A stretch of DNA of 64,000 bases from WRDF01 sp031552235 (GCA_031552235.1 JAVBMR010000002.1:186001-250000), one strand, 5' to 3'. Positions 9,451 to 17,854 are shown, counted from the first letter of the stretch. Notes: a model not told the origin generated them from the sequence alone. Made by a program: numbers and translations.

Positions 9451-10716
9451 ATGAAAAAAACCCTTCTTTTTGCATCGGCAATTGCGATGGCTCTTGCTTT
9501 TGTTGCATGTAACGACGATGACGATTGCACTCCTTACAATCCTCCCGTTCCTCCTCCGGTTGAACTTGAAGTGACTACCAACGAGGGCGTACAGGATGCC
9601 TTGGAATTGGGCGTGCAGAACATCACACTTACAGAACCCCTCACGGAGGACGCGTCTTTCGTTATCCCGAATTCCTACTCCCCGAGCCAGCAGTTGACAC
9701 TGGAAATCCCGGCCGGCGGCAGCGACATTACCATTACCCAGGAGTCCGGACACGGTGGCGTATTCCCCGTCCTGAACCTTGTGGCGGAAGATGTCAACAA
9801 TTTAATACTCAGTGTTCCAAGCCTGTCTGTTAGCTACTCGGGAACTGTACTCGGTTCGCTTACGGCTTCAACTGCCCCCAATACGCTTACCCTTGAAAGC
9901 AGCGCGAGCGTAAATACGTTGAACGTCAATAAGGGTAACGTCTATGTGTTTGGCCAGGTGGAAAACTACGGTACCATCGCCGACGGATCGAAAATCGTCC
10001 GCCCGGTTGCAACCGCCGAAGAACTCAGGACGATGCTTGCCGGAACCGAACCCTACAACGGCGGTGTTGTGCTTATGGCTGACATCCACTATATTATGCC
10101 GACAATCAACGGTGCGCAGGCCAACCAGAATGCTTTCGTGGTAGGTACAGTTGACTACAAGGGCGAAGAATCTACGGCGTTCGATCCGGAACTTGACCCC
10201 TACAACGGCTATATTTTCGACGGTAACGGCTATACGATAGGCGGAGCGGCACAAAATAACGTACTGATGGTATTTGCTAATAACGCGGTTGTTAAAAACC
10301 TCAAAATACAGCAGAACGATGCCGACAGGGCTGCGTTGACAGCAGCCAACCGCGGCAATAACGGTATTACTATCTACCGTTCAAGAGGCGTTAAGCTTGA
10401 TAATGTAACCATCAATAGTACCCAGAAAGCCGGTATGGTAATTAGCGCATCGACCGTTACTGCTACGAAACTCACCACCAATGGTAACACATGGGGCGGT
10501 GTGAACGTGAGCAGCGGCGTGTTCCCGAGCGGCGGCGGCATACCCGAATTCACTTTGGTAAGCGGCAACCTCAATGAAGCCGGATCAGGCCCCTATAAGA
10601 TATGGGTTGACCTCGGCACGCTTCCTACCCCCGAATCTTTCGTGGTAAATGTACCTGCAGGCTGGATCAGCTCGCTTAATGGAAACAACCAGAGGTATTA
10701 CTACCCTGCTGAATAA
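9451..10716 (+). CDS. Secreted lipoprotein, probable right-handed parallel beta-helix
   Basis: A 421-residue protein I cannot assign to a function. ATG 9451 opens a lipoprotein signal peptide (MKKTLLFASAIAMALAFVAC, Cys20 as the lipid site), followed by an acidic DDDD stretch. Such acidic residues after the Cys resemble surface-export signals in Bacteroidota. A proline-rich linker follows. The body shows short beta-strand-like repeats (residues about 60-190, then 240-400), with YIFDGNGYTIGG and ITIYRSRGVKLDNVTI, the rung pattern of pectate-lyase-like beta-helices. It stands alone with its own promoter and terminator. A surface polysaccharide-binding or adhesin role is only a guess. Confidence 0.75.
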   Translation: MKKTLLFASAIAMALAFVACNDDDDCTPYNPPVPPPVELEVTTNEGVQDALELGVQNITLTEPLTEDASFVIPNSYSPSQQLTLEIPAGGSDITITQESGHGGVFPVLNLVAEDVNNLILSVPSLSVSYSGTVLGSLTASTAPNTLTLESSASVNTLNVNKGNVYVFGQVENYGTIADGSKIVRPVATAEELRTMLAGTEPYNGGVVLMADIHYIMPTINGAQANQNAFVVGTVDYKGEESTAFDPELDPYNGYIFDGNGYTIGGAAQNNVLMVFANNAVVKNLKIQQNDADRAALTAANRGNNGITIYRSRGVKLDNVTINSTQKAGMVISASTVTATKLTTNGNTWGGVNVSSGVFPSGGGIPEFTLVSGNLNEAGSGPYKIWVDLGTLPTPESFVVNVPAGWISSLNGNNQRYYYPAE

Positions 10717-10736
10717 CCGTATAACGGCAAATGCGA

Positions 10737-10769
10737 AAGAGAGATGCGTTTAGCATCTCTCTTTTTTTT
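10737..10769 (+). terminator. Rho-independent terminator after the 9451 gene
   Basis: Stem GAGAGATGC (10739-10747), loop GTTTA, stem GCATCTCTC (10753-10761), then a run of eight T. Flanking A/T bases extend the stem. Confidence 0.9.
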
Positions 10770-10830
10770 ATCGGGTTAGTCTTTTCGGGCTTAGGTGAAA
10801 ACGGGAAGCCATTCCCGAGAGTGATGAGGC

Positions 10831-10870
10831 GCGCGACAACCTTGCGTTACGCCATTGCCGGATAGCGTGC
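10831..10870 (+). repeat. Dispersed repeat, family D copy 2
   Basis: This segment resembles 38820-38865: both read GCGnGCGACAAC, then a GCC/TTGCC-rich stretch, then CGG(C/A)nAGCGTGCC. Identity is partial and judged by eye. Confidence 0.4.
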
Positions 10871-11049
10871 CTGTTTTTGAGTTGGTGTGAATAATGGTGT
10901 ATGGTTCCACGCGTTATTTATAACACTTATCCGCCAAACAGCCCTATGGTGCAGCCTGCCATCGGCGACGGGCATGGTTTCGCATTATGGCGTTTCGGGA
11001 GTGTATCGACGTTCGCGCTCTACCGGAGTTGCCGAAGCGACCAGTCTGC

Positions 11050-11245
11050 TGTGCTTGATAAATTCACATTCCGCGGCTGCTGGGGTCGGCACTTTGTGCC
11101 GAGCTGCGGAATGTTGCGCTTCAGCGAGGGCAAAGGCCGCTTGCGGGTTTTGCCGAGCGTCAGCAACAAAAAGAGCTTAATGTGGCGACTGCCTGCGGCA
11201 GTTGCAGCCTTTACAATACCCCGCAGTCTGCTGCGAGGTGGTTCA
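11050..11245 (+). repeat. Three-hairpin intergenic repeat, family B copy 1 (with nested insert)
   Basis: Begins GTGCTTGATAAATTCACATT as in copy 2 (55555). Hairpin 0 has outer arms CATTCCGC/GCGGAATG and inner arms TCGGCAC/GTGCCGA. Hairpin 1 is GCGACTGCC/GGCAGTTGC, then the spacer TTTACAATA, then hairpin 2 CCCCGCAG/CTGCGAGG. Compared with copy 2, an extra 64 bases (11115-11178) sit between hairpins 0 and 1, flanked by AATGT on both sides (11110-11114 and 11179-11183), as a small insertion with a 5-bp target duplication would be. Confidence 0.8.
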
Positions 11246-11399
11246 GGCAAGCTGAAAGTAAACTTTCGCTTGCCGCTCACTTATCACTGTATTTTCAGAT
11301 AACAGACTGCGTCTCAGGTGCCTGCCGGCACACGGACATAGTTGGAGGCAACAAAAATAATTCCGTGTCATGGAAATGACCGGCTTTCGGCAAAAACAG

Positions 11400-11426
11400 G
11401 CTGGCCGTCCATTATGGGCGGCCAGC
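11400..11426 (+). terminator. GC-rich hairpin upstream of the CTAAA-tag
   Basis: GCTGGCCGTCC / GGGCGGCCAGC, an 11-bp stem with one G-T pair, followed by TTAATAATTT. The same arrangement, a GC hairpin then TTARTAATTT then a CTAAA tag, recurs at 47371-47459, so it may belong to a repeat rather than act only as a terminator. Confidence 0.5.
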
Positions 11427-11451
11427 TTAATAATTTAACGTCCCAAGAACG

Positions 11452-11467
11452 CTAAAGGGATAATCCT
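11452..11467 (+). repeat. Short tag CTAAAGGGATAATCCT
   Basis: One of five matches in the window to CTAAA-(A)-RGG-(A)-TAATCC. The others are 33735-33751 (inverted), 33866-33882, 42561-42577 and 47443-47459, all intergenic. Confidence 0.55.
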
Positions 11468-11649
11468 ATTTTTTATCGGTATTCCGGGGAAATAACGTCC
11501 GGGTTGCCGTTTTCGGTGCGCTTGTGTTGTCGCACCGTTTGGCTTTACATGCGAACCCGGCTAACGGTTGCCCGGCCGGTATTCTTCCCGGCATTTCCCT
11601 AATTATTCCTCCTGCTTTTCCGGCTATCTCTTAGCCATTAGGCCCTATT

Positions 11650-12237
11650 CTATTTTTTGGGCTTCGGGGCGAGCATGATCGACATGCGCTTGCCTTCGAG
11701 CTTGGGCATCATCTCTACCTTGGCGAGTTCTTCGAGGTCGGTAGCGAAACGCAGCAGCAATATCTCTCCCTGTTCCTTGAACACGATCGAGCGGCCGCGG
11801 AAGAACACATAAGCCTTTACCTTGGATCCCTCTTTGAGGAAGTTCTGGGCGTGCTTGAGTTTGAAGTTATAATCGTGGTCGTCGGTCTGCGGGCCGAATC
11901 GGATCTCCTTGATCACGACCTGGACGGTCTTGGCCTTGAGTTCCTTCGCCTTTTTCTTCTGCTGGTAAAGGAATTTCTGGTAGTCCGCTATACGGGCTAC
12001 GGGCGGATCGGCGTTCGGGGAGATCTCGATCAGGTCGAGTTCCATCTCGTCGGCCAATCTGAGGGCGTCCCGGATCGACATGACCTCGGGTTTCTCGATG
12101 TTGTCCCCCACGACCCTTACCTGAAGTGCCGTGATATGCTCGTTGATTTTGTGTAAAGCCTCTTTCTCGGGGCGTCTCGGGCCCCTCGGTTCTATTTTTC
12201 TTACAGGCTTCGGGTGGAATGGTTTCGGTCCGGCTAT
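11650..12237 (-). CDS. infC: Translation initiation factor IF-3, AUA start
   Basis: IF-3 binds the 30S subunit, keeps subunits apart and proofreads the start codon. The C-terminal domain is complete (FGPQTDDHDYNFKLKHAQNF, then YVFFRGRSIVFKEQGE). The conserved N-domain core INEHITALQVRVVGDNIE begins upstream of the first GTG (12111). In the frame back to the stop at about 12268 there is no ATG, GTG or TTG. The ATA at 12235-12237 lies 8 nt after AGGAGG and is the best start, giving 195 residues with a basic Pro-rich leader. Rare infC start codons are known from E. coli (AUU), where IF-3 represses its own mRNA. Here rpmI-rplT do not follow, and thrS upstream is separated by a terminator. Confidence 0.93.
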   Translation of the reverse strand: MAGPKPFHPKPVRKIEPRGPRRPEKEALHKINEHITALQVRVVGDNIEKPEVMSIRDALRLADEMELDLIEISPNADPPVARIADYQKFLYQQKKKAKELKAKTVQVVIKEIRFGPQTDDHDYNFKLKHAQNFLKEGSKVKAYVFFRGRSIVFKEQGEILLLRFATDLEELAKVEMMPKLEGKRMSIMLAPKPKK

Positions 12238-12250
12238 AGCTTTGTCCTCC
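12235..12250 (-). promoter_or_regulatory. infC ribosome binding site and AUA start codon
   Basis: Minus-strand AGGAGG (12250-12245), an 8-nt spacer (ACAAAGCT), then ATA (12237-12235). Strong Shine-Dalgarno sequences are uncommon near Bacteroidota starts, so this one marks the start well. A possible -7 box TATCTTTA lies at 12291-12284. Confidence 0.7.
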
Positions 12251-12304
12251 TGCTGGTTTGTTAAACGTTAAAATATTCTGGCGTAAAGATATGCAATAAA
12301 TATA

Positions 12305-12346
12305 TGAAAAAAATCGGTATGCCCGGAAAAAGATTCCCGGGCATAC
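12305..12346 (-). terminator. Terminator after thrS
   Basis: Stem GTATGCCCGG / CCGGGCATAC (12317-12326 and 12337-12346), with a run of seven T reading out on the minus strand. It separates thrS from infC transcriptionally. Confidence 0.8.
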
Positions 12347-12353
12347 AAATTTA

Positions 12354-14300
12354 TTACGCCTGCTTCGCTTTGTCTATCTCGTTTTTGACAAGTTCGTTAA
12401 CCATCGTGGCGAACGCTTCTTTAGTCATCGTACCCTTGTCTCCCTCGCCTTGTATGCGAACCGCGACCTCGCCAAGCTCCTGTTCTTTCTCGCCGACGAT
12501 CAGCAGGAACGGGATGCGTTTGAGTTCGTTGTCGCGTATCTTGCGGCCGATCTTTTCGTTGCGGTCGTCTATGTGGGCGCGCACGTCCTGCTTTTTGAGG
12601 AATGCCACGACCTCTTCGGCGTAGTCGTTGAACTTCTCCGAGATGGGCATCACCACAACCTGGTCGGGTGCGAGCCAGAGCGGGAATTTGCCTGCCGTGT
12701 GTTCGAGCAGAACGGCTACGAAACGCTCCATCGAGCCGAACGGCGCGCGGTGGATCATGATGGGGCGGTGTTCTTTGTCGTCCGAACCCTTGTAAGTCAG
12801 GTCGAAACGTTCCGGCAGGTTGTAGTCTACCTGGATGGTTCCGAGCTGCCATTTGCGGCCTATGGCATCGCGCACCATGAAGTCGAGTTTCGGGCCGTAG
12901 AATGCAGCTTCGCCGTACTCCACGACGGCTTTAAGGCCTTTTTCCTTCGTGGCCTGGATTATGGCGTTCTCGGCTTTTTCCCAGTTTTCGTCCGAACCGA
13001 TGTATTTCTCCCTGTTGTTCGGGTCGCGGAGCGATATCTGGGCGTCGAAGTTGTCGAAATTCAGGGTTTTGAAGATATACAGCACGATGTCGATCACCTT
13101 TTTGAACTCGTCGAGGAGCTGGTCGGGGCGGACGAACATGTGCGCGTCGTCCTGCGTAAAGCCGCGCACACGGGTCAGGCCGTGAAGCTCGCCGCTCTGC
13201 TCGTAACGGTACACCGTGCCGAATTCCGCGAAACGGATGGGCAGGTCTTTGTACGAGCGCGGTTTGGTGCGGTATATCTCACAGTGGTGGGGGCAGTTCA
13301 TCGGTTTGAGCAGGTACTCTTCGCCATCGATGGGTGTGTGTATCGGCTGGAACGAGTCTTTGCCGTACTTCGCGTAGTGCCCGCTGGTAACATACAGATC
13401 TTTCATCCCGATGTGCGGGGTTATAACCTGCTCGTAGCCATAGTCTTTCTGCACGGCGCGCAGGAATTGTTCGAGCCTTTCGCGCAGGGCCGCGCCCTTG
13501 GGCAGCCACAGCGGCAGGCCCTGTCCCACGCGCTGGCTGAAGGCGAAGAGTTCGAGCTCCTTGCCGAGCTTGCGGTGGTCGCGCTTCTTGGCCTCTTCCA
13601 GGATTGCGAGGTACTCGTCGAGCATCGATTTTTTCGGGAATGTGATGCCGTAGATGCGCGTGAGCATCTTGTTCTTTTCGTCGCCGCGCCAGTAGGCCCC
13701 GGCCACCGACATCAGTTTAATGGCCTTGATAGGGCTTGTGTTGGGCAGGTGCGGGCCGCGGCACAGGTCGGTGAACGCGCCGTTCGTGTAGAACGTGATC
13801 GTCCCGTCCTCAAGGTCGCGGATCAGTTCGCATTTATATTGGTCGCCCTTGTCGGTGAAGGTTTTGAGGGCTTCGGCTTTCGGCATTTCCTTGCGCACGA
13901 GGGGGCTTTTGTTCGCCGCCAGCTGGCGCATTTTTTCTTCGATCTTCGGGAGATCGGCCTCGGTTATCGGGGTCGGTGAGTCCACATCGTAGTAGAACCC
14001 GTTCTCGATGCTCGGCCCGATGCCGAACTTGATGCCGGGGTACATCTCTTCCAGCGCCTCGGCCATGAGGTGCGAGCTGGTGTGCCAGAACGTGCGCTTG
14101 CCCTCTTCGTCGTCCCATTTGTGGAGCTTGATCGAGGCGTTTTCGTTGATAGGCTTCTGGATGTCCCAGACCTCGCCGTTCACGGTTGCCACGATTACTT
14201 CCTGTGCGAGCCTCGGGCTGAGGCTTTCCGCCACTTCGAGCGGTGTTGTTCCCTTGGCGTACTCACGAACGCCGCCGTCGGGAAAAGTGATTTTTATCAT
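12354..14300 (-). CDS. thrS: Threonyl-tRNA synthetase
   Basis: Charges tRNA-Thr and edits mischarged Ser-tRNA-Thr. It has 648 residues and standard architecture: TGS domain (about 1-62), the editing domain with HTSSHLMAEALEEMYP (zinc-type HxxxH) and YCDVD-like FYYDVD, the class II catalytic core (motif 2 FRYEQ-equivalent VYRYEQSGELHGLTRVRGF; MNCPHHCEIY with zinc ligands), motif 3 HRAPFGSMERF, then the anticodon-binding domain. It is transcribed towards infC but ends in its own terminator. Confidence 0.98.
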   Translation of the reverse strand: MIKITFPDGGVREYAKGTTPLEVAESLSPRLAQEVIVATVNGEVWDIQKPINENASIKLHKWDDEEGKRTFWHTSSHLMAEALEEMYPGIKFGIGPSIENGFYYDVDSPTPITEADLPKIEEKMRQLAANKSPLVRKEMPKAEALKTFTDKGDQYKCELIRDLEDGTITFYTNGAFTDLCRGPHLPNTSPIKAIKLMSVAGAYWRGDEKNKMLTRIYGITFPKKSMLDEYLAILEEAKKRDHRKLGKELELFAFSQRVGQGLPLWLPKGAALRERLEQFLRAVQKDYGYEQVITPHIGMKDLYVTSGHYAKYGKDSFQPIHTPIDGEEYLLKPMNCPHHCEIYRTKPRSYKDLPIRFAEFGTVYRYEQSGELHGLTRVRGFTQDDAHMFVRPDQLLDEFKKVIDIVLYIFKTLNFDNFDAQISLRDPNNREKYIGSDENWEKAENAIIQATKEKGLKAVVEYGEAAFYGPKLDFMVRDAIGRKWQLGTIQVDYNLPERFDLTYKGSDDKEHRPIMIHRAPFGSMERFVAVLLEHTAGKFPLWLAPDQVVVMPISEKFNDYAEEVVAFLKKQDVRAHIDDRNEKIGRKIRDNELKRIPFLLIVGEKEQELGEVAVRIQGEGDKGTMTKEAFATMVNELVKNEIDKAKQA

Positions 14301-14390
14301 TTCGTTGTTTTTTATGTTTTGCCGCCCTTTTTCGGGGATACAAACCCCCGGCCGGCTGTTTTTGGATTAGATTTATTTAATTTTTTCGTT

Positions 14391-14526
14391 GTTACTTTTT
14401 GTCATTGCCACAAAAAGTAACCAAAAAGGTCTAGAAAATAAGTCTCACACTCAACTCCTCCTTTTAGCCGCCAAAGGCGGCTAACGTTCGTCGGACATTA
14501 GTGTGTCTCGACTTATTTTCATCCCG
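14391..14526. repeat. Dispersed double-hairpin repeat, family A copy 1
   Basis: Opens with the hairpin GTTACTTTTTG / CAAAAAGTAAC (14391-14411), then AAAATAAGTCTCACACT, a CTCCTCCTTTTAGCC segment, CGTCGGACAT, and closes with AGTGTGTCTCGACTTATTTT, whose end pairs with the earlier AAAATAAG arm. A second full copy lies at 31645-31783. It occupies the gap between pdxA and thrS. Confidence 0.75.
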
Positions 14527-14543
14527 GTTGGTCGAAGCAGCGA

Positions 14544-15647
14544 TTAATCGTTATCAGATTGCTCCGGTAGTTTCAGGTCTTTGACCGAGAGGTCGCGGCC
14601 GCCGCGTTCGCGCTCGAAATGCTGGAGCGGGTTTTTGGTCATCTCGGCGTAGTTTTTCCTGCACTGGAGGATGTCCATGGCCATGTAGGCGGCTTCGCGC
14701 ATCGAGGCCGGGTCGGCCTTGCCCTGCCCTGCGATGTCGTAGGCCACGCCGTGGTCGGGGCTTGTGCGCACCACGCTAAGCCCTGCCGTGAAGTTCACAC
14801 CCTCGGGTGTGAGCGTTTTGAACGGCACGAGGCCCTGGTCGTGGTACATGGCCAGCACGGCGTCGTATTTGTCGTAGCCCGCGGCGGCGAAGAACCCGTC
14901 GGCCGGGAATGGCCCGAAAGCCAGTACCTTATTTTTGCCTGCCTCGACAATGGCGGGTTTAATGATTTTTTCTTCCTCCTCGCCCAACAGGCCGCCGTCG
15001 CCGGCGTGGGGTTGGAGCGCGAGGACGGCTATCTTAGGTTCGACTATGCCGAAGTCGGCGATACGCGAGCGCCGCAGGCGTGCGCGCGGGGCCACCATCT
15101 TGTCCGCCGTGATATTTTTGCTGACCTCGGCCACTGGAATATGAATAGTCACCAACCCAACTTTCAGCAGCTGGCTGCACATCATCATCAGCGGTTCACC
15201 GCCGAATTCGCTGGCGAAGAACTCGGTGTGGCCCGTGAATTTAAAGCCCTCGGCCTGTACGTTCTCCTTGTTGATCGGCGCGGTCACGATGGCGTCTATC
15301 GTCCCGGCTTTGAGGTCGGCCGCAGCCGCGCGGAGCATTTCCACCGCCGCTTTGCCTGCCTCGGGTTTCGATGTTCCCGGTTCGAGCGCAGTCTCCTCGT
15401 CGATGCACGATACGAGGTTGACCCTTTTCGAGCGTGCCTCGGCGGCGTTTTTTATGGTTGTGAACTGGAGGTTTTCCGCCCCCTCGATGTCTTTCTTATA
15501 GTATGCGAGTACCTTCGCCGCGCCATAGACAACAGGCGTGAACATTTCCCATATCCGGCTGTCGGACAGCATCTTGATGACCACCTCGGGGCCGATGCCG
15601 TTGACATCGCCCAGCGTGATCCCTAATTTTATTTTCTGATCGCTCAT
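14544..15647 (-). CDS. pdxA: 4-hydroxythreonine-4-phosphate dehydrogenase
   Basis: Oxidises 4-phosphohydroxy-L-threonine in DXP-dependent pyridoxal phosphate synthesis. From the ATG at 15645-15647 it has 367 residues beginning MSDQKIKLGITLGDVNGIG, the usual PdxA N-terminus. The frame stays open upstream, but that part lacks family similarity. Metal and substrate motifs are visible: FTGHTEFFAS, ALQPHAGDGGLLGEEEE and AMYHDQGLVPFKTL, then RTSPDHGVAYDIAG. Family A repeat material separates it from thrS downstream. No other vitamin B6 gene is in the window. Confidence 0.95.
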   Translation of the reverse strand: MSDQKIKLGITLGDVNGIGPEVVIKMLSDSRIWEMFTPVVYGAAKVLAYYKKDIEGAENLQFTTIKNAAEARSKRVNLVSCIDEETALEPGTSKPEAGKAAVEMLRAAAADLKAGTIDAIVTAPINKENVQAEGFKFTGHTEFFASEFGGEPLMMMCSQLLKVGLVTIHIPVAEVSKNITADKMVAPRARLRRSRIADFGIVEPKIAVLALQPHAGDGGLLGEEEEKIIKPAIVEAGKNKVLAFGPFPADGFFAAAGYDKYDAVLAMYHDQGLVPFKTLTPEGVNFTAGLSVVRTSPDHGVAYDIAGQGKADPASMREAAYMAMDILQCRKNYAEMTKNPLQHFERERGGRDLSVKDLKLPEQSDND

Positions 15648-15715
15648 TTTGCCTTGTTTAATAAACAGCAAAGATAAAAAGGATTTCCGTATTTCACCCA
15701 TAATTGCCTTGCAAA

Positions 15716-17854
15716 TCAAGGCATCGGAACCAGATCTTCCCATTTTACGTCCCAGTTGCCGTCCTTGGGGAATCCCGGGTTTTTCCCGGCAGAACCGTCC
15801 CATCCGGCACACATCATCGCAAGGGTTGTGAGCAAGCCCCCGTTGCCGGGGAGGTATACACGCAACTGGTTGTTCTGATAATTGTGCCCGTTCGCAAGGT
15901 AGGTATTGGTGCGTTTATCCATCAAAAGGGCCCCGATCGCTTTCTCCGGTTCCCCCAGGCGGACGGCGCACATAGCCGTCATGGGGTAGTCCCAACCCCA
16001 TGTGTGGTTCCAGTTCCAGTTATTCCAAACCCATCCAAGGGTTTGCTTCATGGTTGCTTTCTCGAAAAGACGGTTCTGGGGGAGGATGCCGAAAGCGCCC
16101 AATACGGCCATGTGGTCGGAGGTGAACCGGACATCGTGATAGGTCTGCGGAGCTGTTTCGGCAGCGAGATACAGACCGTCTTTTTCAGCCAGCGGGGATA
16201 GTTTATTGATGATTTCGTCCCACTCCGGATCCCTTTGCAATCCGGCCCTTTCCCTCCAAAGTTGGGCTACGTTCAGCGCGTAATGCCAGTACGACAATTC
16301 GAAGGGCGGATTAACGGTCTCCTTCGCACCTAACGTTTCCTGTGCCGGGATCACGCCCTTCAGCACATAACGTTCGTTCGCCTGGTCGTAAGTGGCGAAA
16401 GAAGCCATAAATTCGGCAGTCTTGAAAACCAGGTCTTTGTATTTTTCAATCACTTCGGGCGATTGCCTTTGGCGATAGATCAATTCTGCCATGTATATAA
16501 AGTGGGGCTGTTGCCATATCAGGAAAGGGCCTATGTTAGACGGGGATTCCATTCCTGAAGGATCGGTCATTTTCATCCAGCGGATACCTTCGAATCCCTG
16601 CCGCTGCGCTGTTTCTTTGGCCACAGGCTCTACCCTCGCATACCAGTCGAGGCTTCTTTCCATCATGTCGATCCTGTTCCACAAAGCGAAGTGTACGGCA
16701 TGCCACCAGTGCATCTCGAGATGGAACTTACCATGCCAGCTGTTGTAGGTCAGCCCGGTTTCCTGCGGAGGGATCGTGCCGGAGCACTGGATCGCCATTA
16801 ACTGTTGGGATAAAACGGCGCGCCTTTCCAGTTCCTTTGCCCTCGGGTCTTTGCATTCCCCGAAATCGATAAACCCGCCCTTCGTCCAGAATCCCTGCCA
16901 GTAATTCCTGCTTTTGCGGACTGTCGCGGTAAACGAACCGGGTGCGGTTTCGGTATTGTTTTCGGTGAAAAACGCCGTGAAACTGAAGTTTTCATTTTCG
17001 GGGGAGAGCAGGAAATAGTGCTCTTCCTTTTGCTCTATGGACGCCTTCCCTTTCCATGTCACTTTTACATAATAAGTGGTGGAGTCGAGCCTTCTTTCGA
17101 ACAGAACATGTTGCTTTCCTTGGGAAATTATCTTCGTGGAGTGTTTTTCCGGCGCGTCCCAGTCGCAGGCGTCGTCGGTGTGCTGCGCTGTCGGATAGGG
17201 GAACCGTAACTTTATCTTCAACTGCTTCTTTGCAAACAATCCGGAACTGATCTCTGCGGCGATCATATCTTTGTCGGGGTGGCAGGCGGTCTTTACTTCG
17301 GTCGTGGAATTACCCACCGAGAAACGACTGGAAATAACCCCTTGCCACAGATCATGCGATTGCCGTATGGACGATATGCTTTCCGGCCCGGCCGGGTTTC
17401 CGCCGTCATCGGTTATCTCAAAGCCGATTATGCCTAAGTGCAGCCGGTGGGCGTTGGCCCTGAAATAGTTTGCGGCCTCCTGCTGCCGGCCACCGCCGAA
17501 CTGTACGGTATAAGATTCCTCATGTCCGCGCCCGAAATCGAAAGCCTTCAGGGTCTCTTCTGGCGTGTAATTGTCCGTGTTCGGCATGGTGTGCCAGCCC
17601 CACTGCGATTGGGTGCCCAGGGGAATGCCGTTTTTGTATGGGTCGGGGAAAGTCTGAAGTCCGGTGGCGTCGACGGTAAATGCGAAATTGCCGTTGCCGA
17701 CAGACAAGGAAGACAATGAATCGATTGCCGTTACCTGAGGATTGTTCCTTGCTACAACTGCTTCGCGATCTATTTTTTCATTTTTGCCGGGTTGGTTTGC
17801 ATGCCCGGGGCAGAAGGACGTGCAAAAGAAAATTCCTAAAAGCAGTTTTTTCAT
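15716..17854 (-). CDS. Secreted six-hairpin-type glycosidase-like protein
   Basis: A 712-residue exported protein; a signal peptide of about 19 residues (MKKLLLGIFFCTSFCPGHA) precedes the mature chain. The N-terminal half is beta-rich with SLSVGNGNFAFTVDATGLQT, and the C-terminal half (about 330-710) is rich in Trp/His helices, for example YNSWHGKFHLEMHWWHAVHF and FELSYWHYALNVAQLW. This beta-sandwich plus alpha/alpha-barrel plan resembles GH65-related six-hairpin enzymes. I cannot name a CAZy family, a catalytic acid or a substrate. It has no SusC/SusD or regulator beside it, so it is not part of a visible polysaccharide locus. It diverges from dnaX. Confidence 0.7.
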   Translation of the reverse strand: MKKLLLGIFFCTSFCPGHANQPGKNEKIDREAVVARNNPQVTAIDSLSSLSVGNGNFAFTVDATGLQTFPDPYKNGIPLGTQSQWGWHTMPNTDNYTPEETLKAFDFGRGHEESYTVQFGGGRQQEAANYFRANAHRLHLGIIGFEITDDGGNPAGPESISSIRQSHDLWQGVISSRFSVGNSTTEVKTACHPDKDMIAAEISSGLFAKKQLKIKLRFPYPTAQHTDDACDWDAPEKHSTKIISQGKQHVLFERRLDSTTYYVKVTWKGKASIEQKEEHYFLLSPENENFSFTAFFTENNTETAPGSFTATVRKSRNYWQGFWTKGGFIDFGECKDPRAKELERRAVLSQQLMAIQCSGTIPPQETGLTYNSWHGKFHLEMHWWHAVHFALWNRIDMMERSLDWYARVEPVAKETAQRQGFEGIRWMKMTDPSGMESPSNIGPFLIWQQPHFIYMAELIYRQRQSPEVIEKYKDLVFKTAEFMASFATYDQANERYVLKGVIPAQETLGAKETVNPPFELSYWHYALNVAQLWRERAGLQRDPEWDEIINKLSPLAEKDGLYLAAETAPQTYHDVRFTSDHMAVLGAFGILPQNRLFEKATMKQTLGWVWNNWNWNHTWGWDYPMTAMCAVRLGEPEKAIGALLMDKRTNTYLANGHNYQNNQLRVYLPGNGGLLTTLAMMCAGWDGSAGKNPGFPKDGNWDVKWEDLVPMP

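Larger units (their letters stand above)
10770..11649. other. Repeat-filled convergent gap without credible genes
   Basis: About 880 bases between the lipoprotein gene and the end of infC. Open frames here lack a recognisable product and coincide with hairpin repeats, so I call no gene. From left to right I see a GCGCGCGACAAC-type repeat (10831-10870), a three-hairpin repeat (11050-11245), a GC-rich hairpin (11400-11426) and a short tag (11452-11467). There is no rpmI or rplT, although these commonly follow infC. The stretch 11470-11640 holds nothing I can name. Confidence 0.7.

Noticed and set aside
10887..11379. Overlapping open frames in the gap after the 9451 gene
   Set aside because: They lie over hairpin repeats, in three frames and both strands, with no signal peptide, ribosome site or known product.
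15040..15110. Possible frameshift pair in pdxA (segment APRARLRRSRIADFGI looked odd)
   Set aside because: The distance from the conserved IT to GI residues equals that in E. coli PdxA (19 residues) and similarity resumes in the same frame, so no indel is needed.
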